Below, in pieces: positions 35,280 through 44,147 of a stretch of 64,000 bases of DNA; within the stretch, counting starts at the first letter, position 1; the number at the start of each line of letters is the position of its first letter. This DNA is from Leptolyngbya sp. O-77 (GTDB taxonomy: Bacteria > Cyanobacteriota > Cyanobacteriia > Elainellales > Elainellaceae), in the NCBI RefSeq assembly GCF_001548395.1, contig NZ_AP017367.1:4811001-4875000 (forward strand), given 5' to 3'. The notes under the pieces were generated by a model, which was not told the DNA's origin, made no database searches, and saw only the letters and a program-made list of their open reading frames with translations. Both the position numbers and the translations under genes were made by a program.

Positions 35280-35392
35280 CGAAGGAACCCCGAACCTTGA
35301 GATGGCGAACTGTGGGAAAGGGCAAACGTCGGGCGCGATCGCCCCAAATCATTCCCTAAGGAATGCTTAGACGAAACGGTATATCGAACTTA

Positions 35393-35689
35393 CTAGCGAG
35401 ACACGCCGATGGTATCGGTGATGGACTGGCTGAGCGATCGCCACTCTTCGTACTCCAGCTTGTCCGATTCGTACAGTTCGCGCAGCACGCCGGAAAACTG
35501 CTGGCAGGCGAGATAGAGATCAACTAGCGCCTTGCCTGCATTTAGCGCCAGAAAGTCGCGCGAGTAGATTACGTCGTCATCGATCCGCTGCCGAGAGGGG
35601 GAATAGCAAACGCTGGTATAACCGATTCCTTGAGGCACAACCTCAATCATCCAACCGCGATAAAAGTCTGTTAAGCAAGCACTATTCAT
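35393..35689 (-). CDS. Conserved cyanobacterial hypothetical protein
   Basis: The 98-residue reading from ATG at 35689 contains FYRGWMIEVVPQGIGYTSVC and then YSRDFLALNAGKALVDLYLACQQ and ESDKLEYEEWRSLSQSI. This combination of a short beta hairpin, then two helices, is typical of uncharacterised small cyanobacterial proteins. The frame is open for another 55 codons upstream, to 35854, but that part is unlike the core; the start is therefore uncertain. It is a single gene. No function is assigned. Confidence 0.6.
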   Translation of the reverse strand: MNSACLTDFYRGWMIEVVPQGIGYTSVCYSPSRQRIDDDVIYSRDFLALNAGKALVDLYLACQQFSGVLRELYESDKLEYEEWRSLSQSITDTIGVSR

Positions 35690-36249
35690 ACAGTTGACTG
35701 GTTTTTCTACATTCGTTGGGAATTCGTTGAGATTGTTCGAGTCTGCGTACGCTACGAGGCACCGAATTTGATTCAGTAGCACCAAGACCTGAAGCAAACG
35801 GACGAAAGCGAGTGCCGGAATGCTCTGGCAGCTTGCGCCAACCTGGCTAGTCAAGCCTTAATGCCTTACAACGCTCATCAGCGACCCGTACTGCCGAGCG
35901 TGCTGAGCGGTATCAAGCTGCGCTGAGAGAATTTCTCCGTAGGATCGAGAGCGATCGCCCCAGACGGCTACATGAGACAAACTAAAACCAAGAATTTCCT
36001 GAACGCTCTGGAAAACCAGCAGAACCGAGCAATCTAAATTAAGGAAGCTATCCGAGAAAATACTGAATTTTCCTGATCTGAGAATAGCGCGAACCAGCGT
36101 AATTACTTACGTTAAGTCAGCAAGAATTTATTAATGATTTGTTGAAGCTCGATTCAGACAAATCTAGTTACGACTCGAAACGATTGTTCATGACTGGATT
36201 GAGCCAGATCCGATAGGCTGGAGATGAGAGTTAAGAATGTCTTATATTC
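35690..36249. other. Intergenic stretch, lower GC than surroundings
   Basis: Apart from the possible upstream extension of the leftward gene, no coding region is supported. The part from about 36000 to 36250 is AT-rich and should contain the promoter of the following membrane-protein gene. I found no strong hairpin or repeat. Confidence 0.45.
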
Positions 36250-36768
36250 ATGATTACTTCTACTAAAGTTAATCTGCTGCCGGGTCGCTCTGTCTGGCAG
36301 TCGGCGGTATTCCTGGCGGTAGGGTTTTGGCTCAGCGGCAGCCTGATGCTGGATCTGGTCGTGATGCCTGCCCTATATGTCAGCGGCATGATGACGCAGC
36401 CCGGTTTTGCCAGCGCTGGCTACAGTATGTTCTGGATTTTCAACCGTCTGGGGCTGCTGTGTGTGGCGATCGCCTTCGTGGGGCTTCTCTCGCTTTTGCG
36501 GCAGCACAAAGTCGCGGGCTGGGCGATCGCCGCAGTCTGGCTTCTGTTGGGGGTGACCTTTGCGCTGACTTACGTGATGACTCCCGTGATGAGCGGGCTG
36601 GCGATGCCGCTGAACTGGCTGACGAGCGAAGCCCGCATTCCTGGCAGCATGGCGCAAATGCACGGAATTTACTGGGTCTTGGAACTGGTTAAGCTGGGGC
36701 TGAGTGCAGCACTGCTGGTCGCGGTGGGTTTGCGGTTTTCGGGCGATCGGCTAGAAGCGGGACGCTAG
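36250..36768 (+). CDS. Four-span membrane protein, unknown function (DUF4149-like)
   Basis: The 172-residue protein has four hydrophobic helices. Span 1 is at about 15-40 (FLAVGFWLSGSLMLDLVVMP), span 2 at about 60-85, span 3 at about 92-112 and span 4 at about 140-162. The first span has the GSL..D.VVMPAL pattern and the loop to span 2 a phenylalanine/glycine pair, as in small DUF4149-like proteins. No catalytic residue is obvious. The stop overlaps by four bases with the stop of the converging TMEM165/GDT1 gene. Confidence 0.65.
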   Translation: MITSTKVNLLPGRSVWQSAVFLAVGFWLSGSLMLDLVVMPALYVSGMMTQPGFASAGYSMFWIFNRLGLLCVAIAFVGLLSLLRQHKVAGWAIAAVWLLLGVTFALTYVMTPVMSGLAMPLNWLTSEARIPGSMAQMHGIYWVLELVKLGLSAALLVAVGLRFSGDRLEAGR

Positions 36769-37094
36769 GCAGGTTCGTTACCATCCAGCGACTCATCCAG
36801 CGGCTCGTCTGGCAACTCATCCGCCGCGTCCGGCAGCAGCAAACGGATGGCCATGACGACAAACCCAATGGCAGCGATCGCCTTGATCCACCGGGTCGGC
36901 ACGACCTGAGCCACGCCGCCGCCCAGCATCACGCCCAAAAAACTGGCCAGCACCAGCGCTACTGCCGTTCCCAAAAACACAGCCCGAACAGACTTGCCGC
37001 TGCTGCCGAGGGCGATCGCCGCAAGCTGGCTTTTGTCGCCCAGTTCCGACACAAACACCGTGACAAACGCCAGTCCCAGCAAATTCCAGTCCAT
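36765..37094 (-). CDS. TMEM165/GDT1 (UPF0016) family half-transporter
   Basis: The 109-residue protein has three hydrophobic spans and the signature ELGDKSQLAAIAL (residues 17-29), one of the two E-x-G-D-(K/R)-(T/S) motifs of the UPF0016 family of Mn2+/Ca2+ exporters. Full-length members have two such motifs in one chain; here the partner gene is six bases upstream on the same strand, so the transporter is a heteromer of two half-size subunits. In cyanobacteria this family keeps cytosolic manganese low; two-gene hemi manganese exchangers have been described in Anabaena. The C-terminus is acidic. Confidence 0.88.
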   Translation of the reverse strand: MDWNLLGLAFVTVFVSELGDKSQLAAIALGSSGKSVRAVFLGTAVALVLASFLGVMLGGGVAQVVPTRWIKAIAAIGFVVMAIRLLLPDAADELPDEPLDESLDGNEPA

Positions 37095-37100
37095 TTCGCT

Positions 37101-37532
37101 CTACCCCTGAATGACATCCCACACCAGCATTCCCGCCACCACCAGCAGCAACACGGCCGCTGCTTTGTCGAGCAGCCGGGGCGCAATGCGGGTCGAGAGC
37201 CACTTGCCCAGCAGCACCCCACAAAGACTCGTGGCGATTAGCGCTGAACCTGCTCCCAGAAACACCACCCACGGCGCTTGGGACTGGGCACTCATGAGCA
37301 GCACCGTCATCTGAGTTTTGTCGCCAATTTCTGCCAGGAAAATCGTGATGAACGTCGAGAAGAAAATGCCGAATTCGTCTCGCAGACTGAGCGGCTGAGC
37401 CGTCGGCGCAGGCTGGGTCGAATCGACAGCCCTGTCAGACGACGCAGCAGGGGGCTGAATCGAAGGGGGGGCGGGGCGCTCAGCGGTCAAAACGGGTGAA
37501 GATAGAATCGAGTCGGGGGAAACCAGGCTCAC
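37101..37532 (-). CDS. TMEM165/GDT1 (UPF0016) family half-transporter, first subunit
   Basis: The 143-residue protein has a Pro/Ala-rich N-terminal extension of about 50 residues and then three spans. The motif AEIGDKTQMTVLLM (about residues 66-79) matches the UPF0016 cation-binding signature. It pairs with the gene just downstream (gap of six bases) as the other half of a manganese or calcium/proton exchanger. Location in the plasma or thylakoid membrane cannot be told. An ATG farther inside, before the first span, would give a shorter protein, but no better start is clear. Confidence 0.85.
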   Translation of the reverse strand: MSLVSPDSILSSPVLTAERPAPPSIQPPAASSDRAVDSTQPAPTAQPLSLRDEFGIFFSTFITIFLAEIGDKTQMTVLLMSAQSQAPWVVFLGAGSALIATSLCGVLLGKWLSTRIAPRLLDKAAAVLLLVVAGMLVWDVIQG

Positions 37533-37622
37533 GGGCAGTCACCAATGCTTTTCATATTCTTTTCATTTTATGGCAATGCGTCTGCTCCGTCACCCGCCCT
37601 CCTGAAAGTCCGCTAAAAAATC

Positions 37623-38306
37623 GTGATTTCCTCACACTCTCAGGCTGTTTCATTCAAAGATCGATGGCTGCATTGGCTGCAAACCGAACGGGCGATCGCC
37701 GTCATTCGTGCGCCCAACCTGGCAACCGGCGAGGTCATGGCGCGGGCAGTGGCGGCGGGCGGAATGCGGCTGATCGAAGTCACCTGGAATAGCGATCGCC
37801 CTGAAACCCTGGTGCGTCACCTGCGGCAGCGCTTGCCCGACTGTCTGATTGGCGCGGGCACGATTACCACTCCCCAACAGGTCAGCGCGGCGATCGCCAG
37901 CGGGGCCCAGTTTTTGTTTAGCCCCCATACGCATCGAGCGCTGATTCAGCAGGCGGCCGAGTTCGAGATTCCCTTTGTGGCAGGGGCCCTCACGCCGACA
38001 GAAATCGTGACCGCATGGCAGGCGGGCGCAGCAGCGGTGAAGGTGTTCCCCATTCAGTGTGTCGGCGGCGCAGACTATTTGCGGGCCGTGCGAGAGCCGC
38101 TGGGCGAGATTCCGCTAGTGCCCACGGGCGGGGTCACGCTGGAGAATGCGCGAGCCATGCTGGAGGCAGGGGCGATCGCCGTTGGGCTGGCAGGGCAGTT
38201 GTTTCCCAAGGCGGCTGTGAAAAATGGCGAATGGGCGATCGTGCAAGAGCGAGCCGCGCAGCTAAAACAAAGCCTCGGCAGTCGGGCTACGTTCGGTGCT
38301 GTGTAA
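37623..38306 (+). CDS. eda: KDPG/KHG aldolase (2-keto-3-deoxy-6-phosphogluconate aldolase)
   Basis: The 227-residue protein is a class I aldolase of the KDPG/KHG family. The catalytic Glu lies in LIEVTW (E52), the Schiff-base lysine in VKVFPIQCVGGADYL (K140), and the phosphate-binding glycines in PTGGVTLENARAML. It splits KDPG into pyruvate and glyceraldehyde-3-phosphate in the Entner-Doudoroff pathway, which cyanobacteria use in part. The GTG at 37623 gives the expected N-terminal length. It diverges from the TMEM165/GDT1 pair and no edd is adjacent. Confidence 0.9.
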   Translation: MISSHSQAVSFKDRWLHWLQTERAIAVIRAPNLATGEVMARAVAAGGMRLIEVTWNSDRPETLVRHLRQRLPDCLIGAGTITTPQQVSAAIASGAQFLFSPHTHRALIQQAAEFEIPFVAGALTPTEIVTAWQAGAAAVKVFPIQCVGGADYLRAVREPLGEIPLVPTGGVTLENARAMLEAGAIAVGLAGQLFPKAAVKNGEWAIVQERAAQLKQSLGSRATFGAV

Positions 38307-38456
38307 GACACGACACTGGCGATTTTTGATATAAAATTCTATCAATAGTTTGAGACTGCATTCCGTCCTAGCTCCGTCTGGCGGATCATGCGTAAGGGAT
38401 GTTAGCGCTCTTACACTCAAACTCAGTACAGCGCAGTTATGTAGAGGACGAACACT

Positions 38457-39066
38457 ATGCCTATCGAACAGCCGCCCTTGCCTTTTGCGATGGATGCTCT
38501 AGAACCCTATGGCATGAAGGCCGAAACCTTTGAATATCACTACGGCAAGCATCACAAAGCTTACGTCGATAACCTGAACAAAGCGATCGAGAGCGATTCT
38601 TCCCTGGCGGGCAAGTCTCTGGAAGAAATCATCGTGGCGACTTTTGGCGACTCTGCCAAGGCTGGCGTGTTCAACAACGCTGCTCAGGTCTGGAATCACA
38701 CCTTCTTCTGGAACAGCCTGAAGCCCGGTGGTGGCGGTGCGCCGACGGGCGACCTGGCCGCCAAGATCGACGCTTCTTTCGGCAGCTACGACAAGTTCCG
38801 TGAGGCCTTCGCCAACGCGGCTGCGACCCAGTTTGGCAGCGGCTGGGCCCTGGCTGATTGATGACAACGGTACGCTGAAAGTGACCAAGACTCCCCAACG
38901 CCGAAAACCCCCTAGCACACATGGGCAAAAAGCGCTGCTGACCCTCGATGTGTGGGAACATGCCTACTACATCGACTTCCGCAATGCCCGCCCTGCCTTT
39001 ATCCAGAACTTTTTGGATAAGCTGGTGAACTGGGATTTTGTCGCTGAGAACCTGGCTGCTGCCTAG
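38457..39066 (+). pseudogene. sodB: Iron superoxide dismutase, frame broken near residue 130
   Basis: The first 130 residues are a normal FeSOD: FEYHYGKHHKAYVDNLNKAI, AQVWNHTFFWNSLKP and FGSGWA, with the metal-binding His residues in YHYGKHH and WNHTFFW. At 38848-38850 an extra C shifts the frame and a stop follows. The rest of the enzyme (LIDDNGTLKVTKTP, later LTLDVWEHAYYIDFRNARP with the last Asp/His metal ligands) is encoded in another frame to 39066. The segment between TKTP and HGQK is itself shifted by an extra C (38893-38896) and an extra CA (38916-38921). Removing these four bases restores a full FeSOD of about 200 residues. Error in the sequence is the likeliest reason. Confidence 0.88.
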
Positions 39067-39254
39067 ATACAATCTGGTTTCGGCTGACGCTGGCGCTTTT
39101 TCTGAGGCTTTTTCTAGCTTGATAAAGCGCACGGTTCAGTTTTGCAAGTTATGAAACTGCTGCGAGTGGATAGAGTACAAAATCGCTTTATCCACTCTTG
39201 CTTTCTGAGCAGTTTCCTATGAATAGTTCCTAATAGTTGCTGCGGATAGTTCCT

Positions 39255-39461
39255 ATGAATAGTGAGGACTTAGCGCGTTATATGGCCGAGAGCGATCGCC
39301 TCCATCAGCCGTGGCTCCTGGCACAACTGCGACTCAAAAAATTGCAGGAGCAGCGAGAAAGCCTTTCTAGCGAGGAGTATCTCCGGGCGTTGGCGGATGT
39401 GCATCACGACCTGATGCAGCTTGGGGAATGGTGGGTCGGCCGCGAGGATGAGGTGTTTTGA
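39255..39461 (+). CDS. Small conserved cyanobacterial protein, unknown function
   Basis: The 68-residue protein begins MNSEDLARYMAESDRLHQPW, is mostly helical, and ends with HHDLMQLGEWWVGREDEVF. Tryptophans near the C-terminus and the LSSEEYLRALADVHHDLM helix look conserved in type. The ATG at 39255 is chosen over a TTG six codons earlier. It lies 99 bases upstream of ppk on the same strand. Function unknown. Confidence 0.6.
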   Translation: MNSEDLARYMAESDRLHQPWLLAQLRLKKLQEQRESLSSEEYLRALADVHHDLMQLGEWWVGREDEVF

Positions 39462-39560
39462 GTATCTTCAGTTCGAGAATAGGGGGATAATAATCTGATA
39501 TGATCGGCTGTCCAGCGTTCGCTTCAGATTTCCTAGCTTCAGCCCCCCGCCTTTCCTATC

Positions 39561-41680
39561 GTGTCTTCTACCCAGCCGCCCCAACCCAACTGGTCAGATC
39601 CGCAATACTACTTCAGCCGCGAACTGAGCTGGATTGAGTTTAATGCGCGGGTGCTGCATGAGGCGATGGACGAGCGCACGCCCTTGCTGGAGCGGGTAAA
39701 GTTTGCGGCGATTTTTAGCAGCAATCTGGATGAGTTTTTTATGGTGCGAGTGGCGGGCATCAAGCGCCAGATCCAGGCACAGGTGGATCGGCGATCGCTC
39801 GACGGGCGCACGCCACAGGAACAGCTCGAAGCCATCTGCCAAAAGCTCTTGCCCCTGGTGACAAAGCAGCATCAGCATGTGCAGTCGGTCTTGCGGCCGC
39901 AGCTTGCAAGCCACGGCATTTTCCTGCTGGACTATGCAGCGCTCAACCAGGCCCAGCAGCGCTATTTGCGGGAGTATTTTGAAGAGCGGATTTTCCCTGT
40001 GCTAACGCCGCTGGCGGTCGATCCGGGGCATCCCTTTCCGCATATTTCTAACCTCAGCTTGAAATCTGGCGGTGGGTGGTGCGATCGCCCGAAGGAACCA
40101 GCCACTTTGCCCGTCTCAAAGTGCCCAGTTCACTGCCCCGATTCGTCCTGTTGCCGCTGGAACTGCAACGTCGCAAGCAGATGCCCGTGTGGATGGGCGT
40201 GCCAATTGAGCAAATCATTACCCACAATCTGGACAAGCTGTTTCCAGGCATGGAGGTCGTCGCCTGCCATGTGTTTCGAGTTACCCGCAATGCTGACCTG
40301 GAAGTGCAGGAGGACGAAGCCGATGACCTGCTCCAGGCAATCGAGCAGGAGCTTCGTAAGCGGCGGTTTGCGGGGTCTGTGGTGCGGCTAGAAGTTCACG
40401 AATCCATGCCGGATGAAATTCGCCAAACGCTGATGGCGGAGATGGGGCTGAGCAACGCAGATGTGTATCCGGTGGTGGGGCTGTTGGGCGGGCGCGACCT
40501 GATGGCACTGGTGGATCTGCCGTTGCCCCATCTCAAGGATGCGCCCTGGAAGCCTGTGAGTCATCCCCGACTGCGCCGACTCATGGAGTCTGAATATTCC
40601 ACAGATGAGGATTTTTTTGCCCTGATTCGTAAGCAGGATTTGCTGGTGCATCATCCATATCAGTCGTTTTCGTCGTCGGTGCAGGCGTTTCTTCAGCGGG
40701 CAGCCCAAGATCCCGACGTGCTGACGATTAAGATGACGCTGTATCGCACGTCGGGCGATTCGCCAATTGTGGACGCGCTGATCGCCGCCGCCGAGAACGG
40801 TAAACAGGTGGCGGTGCTGGTGGAGCTAAAGGCACGCTTTGACGAAGAGAATAATATTCAGTGGGCGCGGAAGCTAGAGCAGGTGGGCGTTCATGTAGTC
40901 TATGGGCTGGTGGGGCTAAAAACGCATACTAAGCTAATGTTGGTGGTGCGGCAGGAGGGCGATCGCCTGCGTCGCTATGTCCACATTGGCACGGGTAATT
41001 ACAACCCCAAAACGGCGCGGCTCTACACCGATCTGGGCTTGCTGACCTGTCGGGAGGATTTGGGTGCAGACGTGACGGAGTTGTTTAACGCGCTGACGGG
41101 CTACTCGCGGCAGCAAACCTATCGCAAGCTGCTGGTGGCTCCGACCAATTTGCGCGATCGCCTGCTTGACCTGATTCACCGAGAGCGCGAGACTGCCCGT
41201 GCGGGTCGCCATGCCCGGATCGTCGCCAAGATGAACGCGCTGGTTGATCCGCCGCTGATTGCTGCACTCTATGAAGCGTCGCAGGCCGGCGTGCAAATTG
41301 ATCTCATCGTGCGGGGCATTTGCTGTCTGCGGCCGGGGCTGTCAGGCGTGAGCGATCGCATTCGAGTGATTAGCATCGTGGGGCGGTTTTTGGAACATTC
41401 CCGCATTTTTTATTTTTACAATGGCGGCGCGGAGGACGTATACATCGGTAGTGCCGACTGGATGCCGCGCAATCTGGATCGGCGCGTGGAGGCCGTTACG
41501 CCAGTGGATGACAGGGCGATCGCCAAAGATTTGCAGGAAATTCTCGGCATCTTGCTGGCCGACAACCGCCAGGCATGGGAGCTTCAGCCCGACGGCAGCT
41601 ATCGCCAGCGCCATCCTGTCTCCCCAGACGCGGTGCAAAGTGCCCAACAAATTCTCATGGACATGGCGCGGCAGTCCTGA
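39561..41680 (+). pseudogene. ppk: Polyphosphate kinase 1, frame broken near residue 168
   Basis: PPK1 makes polyphosphate from ATP. The N-terminal part is typical: YFSRELSWIEFNARVLHEAM, IFSSNLDEFFMVRVAGIKRQ and VLTPLAVDPGHPFPHISNLS. Just after that an extra A (40062-40064) and an extra G (40074-40076) shift the frame. The continuation, VRSPEGTSHFARLKVPSSLP, runs to 41680 with the second half of the active site. LKTHTKLMLVVR carries a catalytic-type His, and HIGTGNYNPKTARLY and IYIGSADWMPRNLDRRVE-like segments follow. Removing both bases gives an intact enzyme of about 706 residues. The GTG at 39561 is the start. The break is likely a sequence error. Confidence 0.9.
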
Positions 41681-41690
41681 TAAAGCGGTT

Positions 41691-41725
41691 GGGCGATTCG
41701 CGAAGCGATCCCTACGGGAATCACG
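41691..41725. repeat. HIP1-related palindromic repeat
   Basis: The sequence gggcgattcgcgaagcgatc continues with cctacgggaatcacg and forms overlapping inverted repeats. Close relatives occur at 53079-53113 (inside a gene) and 55853-55913. It lies 11 bases after the ppk stop. Confidence 0.75.
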
Positions 41726-41876
41726 CTCAGGTGTGCCCTGCGGCTCCCACTACGCTGAGGGATGGGTCAGAGCCAGGACTCGATCTGGCATTTCCAGACC
41801 TGAGCATCCCGATCGAAATGTTACTCCAGTAAGTCTTCAATCTGTAGGTCTTCAATCACGTCGGGAATCGCCATGA

Positions 41877-41996
41877 TTCAGCGCTCCAATCCCCTACACG
41901 ACGTTTGATGAGTTCGTTAAGTGGCTGCCCGAATTTTCAGAATCCCGCTATGAGTTGTGCCGTGGGAATATTATTCAACTATTCGCAGCGGAATAG
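41877..41996 (+). pseudogene. Remnant of a Uma2-type gene (N-terminal part only)
   Basis: A frame without a start codon reads YTTFDEFVKWLPEFSESRYE, then LCRGNIIQL, before a stop at 41994. The TFDEF.KWLPE...RYEL.xG pattern matches the N-terminus of Uma2/DUF820 proteins. The rest of the gene is missing; a coiled-coil repeat gene begins four bases later. It is therefore a probable gene remnant. Confidence 0.45.
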
Positions 41997-42000
41997 CGCC

Positions 42001-42522
42001 ATGAGTGAGAACCAACCAACCATCGATGAACGCCTTGACCGTGTGGCAGTGTTGCTAGAAACCTCGACCCAGCAAATTGCCTATCTGTCAGAGCTAATTG
42101 TTACTAATGGACAACAGGCGGCCCAGCGGGATGCGTCGCTGAATGCCAAGCTGGATCGATTATCTGAAGAGGCGGCCCAGCGGGATGCGTCGCTGAATGC
42201 CAAGCTGGATCGATTATCTGAAGAGGCGGCCCAGCGGGATGCGTCGCTGAATGCCAAGCTCGACCGATTGTCTGAAGAGGCGGCCCAGCGGGATGCGTCG
42301 CTGAATGCCAAGCTGGATCGATTGACTGAGGCGATCGCCACGTTTGTTGACCAGACCCAGCAGCGAACTGTTGCCATTGACGACAGACTTGACCGCATTG
42401 CGATTACGCTGGAAAGCCAGAACCGGGCGCTAGAGGGGCACATCCGCCTAGCGGAGCAGCAGGCGCAGAGTGTGGCAACGCTCACGACACTGGTTTCTCA
42501 GCTACTCGCAGCCAGGGTATGA
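42001..42522 (+). CDS. Coiled-coil protein with four 18-residue repeats
   Basis: Started at the ATG at 42001, the protein is 173 residues and begins MSENQPTIDERLDRVAVLLE. Residues about 39-110 are four nearly identical copies of EAAQRDASLNAKLDRLSE. The rest is also heptad-like and ends LTTLVSQLLAARV. It is predicted to be one long amphipathic coiled coil with no enzyme domain or membrane segment. Similar tails occur on Uma2 proteins and in small cyanobacterial coiled-coil proteins. It sits directly after a Uma2 remnant and may be what survives of a longer gene, although it has its own ATG. Confidence 0.65.
   Translation: MSENQPTIDERLDRVAVLLETSTQQIAYLSELIVTNGQQAAQRDASLNAKLDRLSEEAAQRDASLNAKLDRLSEEAAQRDASLNAKLDRLSEEAAQRDASLNAKLDRLTEAIATFVDQTQQRTVAIDDRLDRIAITLESQNRALEGHIRLAEQQAQSVATLTTLVSQLLAARV
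42115..42330 (+). repeat. 54-bp tandem repeat, four units, within the coiled-coil gene
   Basis: Four 54-bp units (18 codons each) are almost identical at the DNA level, differing at a few positions such as ctggatcgattatct versus ctcgaccgattgtct. The array indicates recent expansion by slippage or unequal crossing-over. Confidence 0.9.
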
Positions 42523-42530
42523 AGCGATAA

Positions 42531-42602
42531 AGCCCGTGATGAGGATTGAACTCATGACCTCACCCTTACCAAGGGTGTGCTCTACCACTGAGCTACACGG
42601 GC
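42531..42602 (-). tRNA. tRNA-Thr (anticodon GGT)
   Basis: The minus strand has the acceptor stem GCCCGTG/CACGGGC, D-arm AGCTCAGTGGTAGAGC, anticodon stem CACCC/GGGTG with loop TTGGTAA, and T-arm TCATGAGTTCAATCCTCAT. Anticodon GGT reads ACC/ACU threonine codons. It lies ten bases downstream of tRNA-Tyr on the same strand. Confidence 0.95.
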
Positions 42603-42612
42603 AATCGGGGGA

Positions 42613-42694
42613 TGGGCCGGGCTGGATTCGAACCAGCGTAGGCGTAGCCAGCGGATTTACAGTCCGCCCCCATTAACCACTCGGGCACCGACCC
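42613..42694 (-). tRNA. tRNA-Tyr (anticodon GTA)
   Basis: The minus strand has an acceptor stem GGGTCGG/CCGGCCC, an anticodon loop CTGTAAA, a long class II variable arm (CTGGCTACGCCTACG) and T-arm GCTGGTTCGAATCCAGC. The discriminator is A. GTA reads UAC/UAU tyrosine codons. It is cotranscribed with tRNA-Thr, as in many cyanobacteria. Confidence 0.95.
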
Positions 42695-42799
42695 GTCCAT
42701 CCCACGATTGATAATCGTAGCACGGGAAGAGGGGACTCTTCTACAAATTTCTCACACAAATTTCTCAAAAGATTTCCCAGAAAAGTTTCAGGGCATCTA

Positions 42800-42855
42800 C
42801 GACCTTGCTTCGGGTTAGGCAGTATTGACCCGAAAATTGACCCGAAGCAAGGTCG
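42800..42855. terminator. 16-bp inverted repeat between argD and the tRNA genes
   Basis: Arms cgaccttgcttcgggt (42800-42815) and acccgaagcaaggtcg (42840-42855) are perfectly complementary with a 24-nt loop that contains an extra partial copy (acccgaaaatt). No T-tract follows on the minus strand. The stem is strong enough to be a terminator or stability element for argD, whose stop is 30 bases away. Confidence 0.6.
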
Positions 42856-42884
42856 CCTGGTTGCCTAAAACCAACGCCTCAGCC

Positions 42885-44147
42885 CTAGAGAGACAGGTTG
42901 CTGAGGGCCTGGTTTAGCCGTCCGAGGGCTTGCTCAATTTCCGCAGCAGTGACGATCAGCGGGGGCACAAAGCGCACCACCTTCGGGCCAGCAGGAACGA
43001 GCAGCAGCCCTTGGGCGATCGCCGCCTTCACGATATCTGCCGATACTGTAGCAGCGTCTTCCTTCAGCACCAGACCGTTAATTAGTCCCCAGCCGCGCAC
43101 TTCTGCGACGAGTGCAGGATATTGCTGGGCGATCGCCCGCAGCCCGTTCCGCAGTTGTTCGCCGCGCTCTCGCACATTGTGCAGCAAGTTGTCGCGCTCC
43201 AGAGTTTTGCACACTTCTAGCGCCACGCCGCAGGCGAAGGGATTGCCGCCGAAGGTGCTGGCGTGGTCGCCGGGCTGAAAGATGTCGCAAAACGACTTGC
43301 AGAGCATCGCGCCAATGGGGATGCCGCCGCCCAGGCCTTTAGCTGAGGTGAAAATGTCGGGTTCGATGCCCAGATTCTCGTAGCCCCAAAGTTGCCCGCT
43401 GCGGCCCATGCCGACCTGCACTTCGTCCAGAATGAGCAGAATTCCCTTTTCATCGCAGATTTCACGAATCCGCTGGAAATAAGCGCGATCGCCCGGCCGC
43501 ACGCCGCCTTCGCCCTGGAGTGCCTCCAGCAGAATGGCCGCCACCTGGGGCTGGTTGGCATCCAGTTGGGCGATCGCCGCTTCCAGGGCTGCAATATCGT
43601 TGTAGGGAACGTAGTGAAATCCTGGCATCAGCGGGTCAAAGTTCTTCTGATACTTTGGCTGACCGGTGGCAGTGATGGTAGCCAGAGTGCGCCCGTGGAA
43701 GCTGGCATGAGCCGTCAGCACGATCGGGTTGGCGATGCCGCGCACCGTGTGGGCATACTTCCGCGCCAGTTTAATTGCGCCTTCGTTCGCCTCTGCGCCA
43801 GAGTTGCAGAAAAATACGCGATCGGCACAGGAATGCTCGACCAGCCATTTTGCCAGGTCGCCCTGCTCTGGGATATAGAACAGGTTAGAAACGTGGTGCA
43901 GCTTTTGAATCTGGCGATTGACTGCGTTCACCATAGCCGGATGGGCGTGGCCCAGCGTGCAGGTGGCAATACCCGCCACAAAGTCCAGATAATCGCGTCC
44001 CTCACTGTCCCACACGCGGCAACCTTCGCCTCGCTCTAGCACGATGGGAAAACGAGCATAGCTATTGATGACGTAGGCATCGAACTCGGTGGGAGAGTAG
44101 GGACTTGCGGCGGCAATCGGCGGCGAGATAAGGGTTTCTGGACTCAC
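42885..44147 (-). CDS. argD: Acetylornithine aminotransferase
   Basis: The 420-residue PLP enzyme converts N-acetylglutamate semialdehyde to N-acetylornithine in arginine synthesis. Landmarks are FVAGIATCTLGHAHPAMV (near 55-72), FFCNSGAEANEGAIKLARKY (phosphate-binding region), GILLILDEVQVGMGRSG (the PLP-contacting Asp) and FTSAKGLGGGIPIGAM (the Schiff-base lysine, near residue 268). The length and sequence match cyanobacterial ArgD; the class also acts on ornithine and succinyl-diaminopimelate. The ATG at 44147 follows a short Ser/Pro-rich leader. It stands alone. Confidence 0.95.
   Translation of the reverse strand: MSPETLISPPIAAASPYSPTEFDAYVINSYARFPIVLERGEGCRVWDSEGRDYLDFVAGIATCTLGHAHPAMVNAVNRQIQKLHHVSNLFYIPEQGDLAKWLVEHSCADRVFFCNSGAEANEGAIKLARKYAHTVRGIANPIVLTAHASFHGRTLATITATGQPKYQKNFDPLMPGFHYVPYNDIAALEAAIAQLDANQPQVAAILLEALQGEGGVRPGDRAYFQRIREICDEKGILLILDEVQVGMGRSGQLWGYENLGIEPDIFTSAKGLGGGIPIGAMLCKSFCDIFQPGDHASTFGGNPFACGVALEVCKTLERDNLLHNVRERGEQLRNGLRAIAQQYPALVAEVRGWGLINGLVLKEDAATVSADIVKAAIAQGLLLVPAGPKVVRFVPPLIVTAAEIEQALGRLNQALSNLSL

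Noticed and set aside
38457..41680. Programmed ribosomal frameshifting in sodB and ppk
   Set aside because: No slippery heptamer with a downstream structure was seen, two or three separate insertions are needed per gene, and orthologues are read in one frame; error or decay is simpler.
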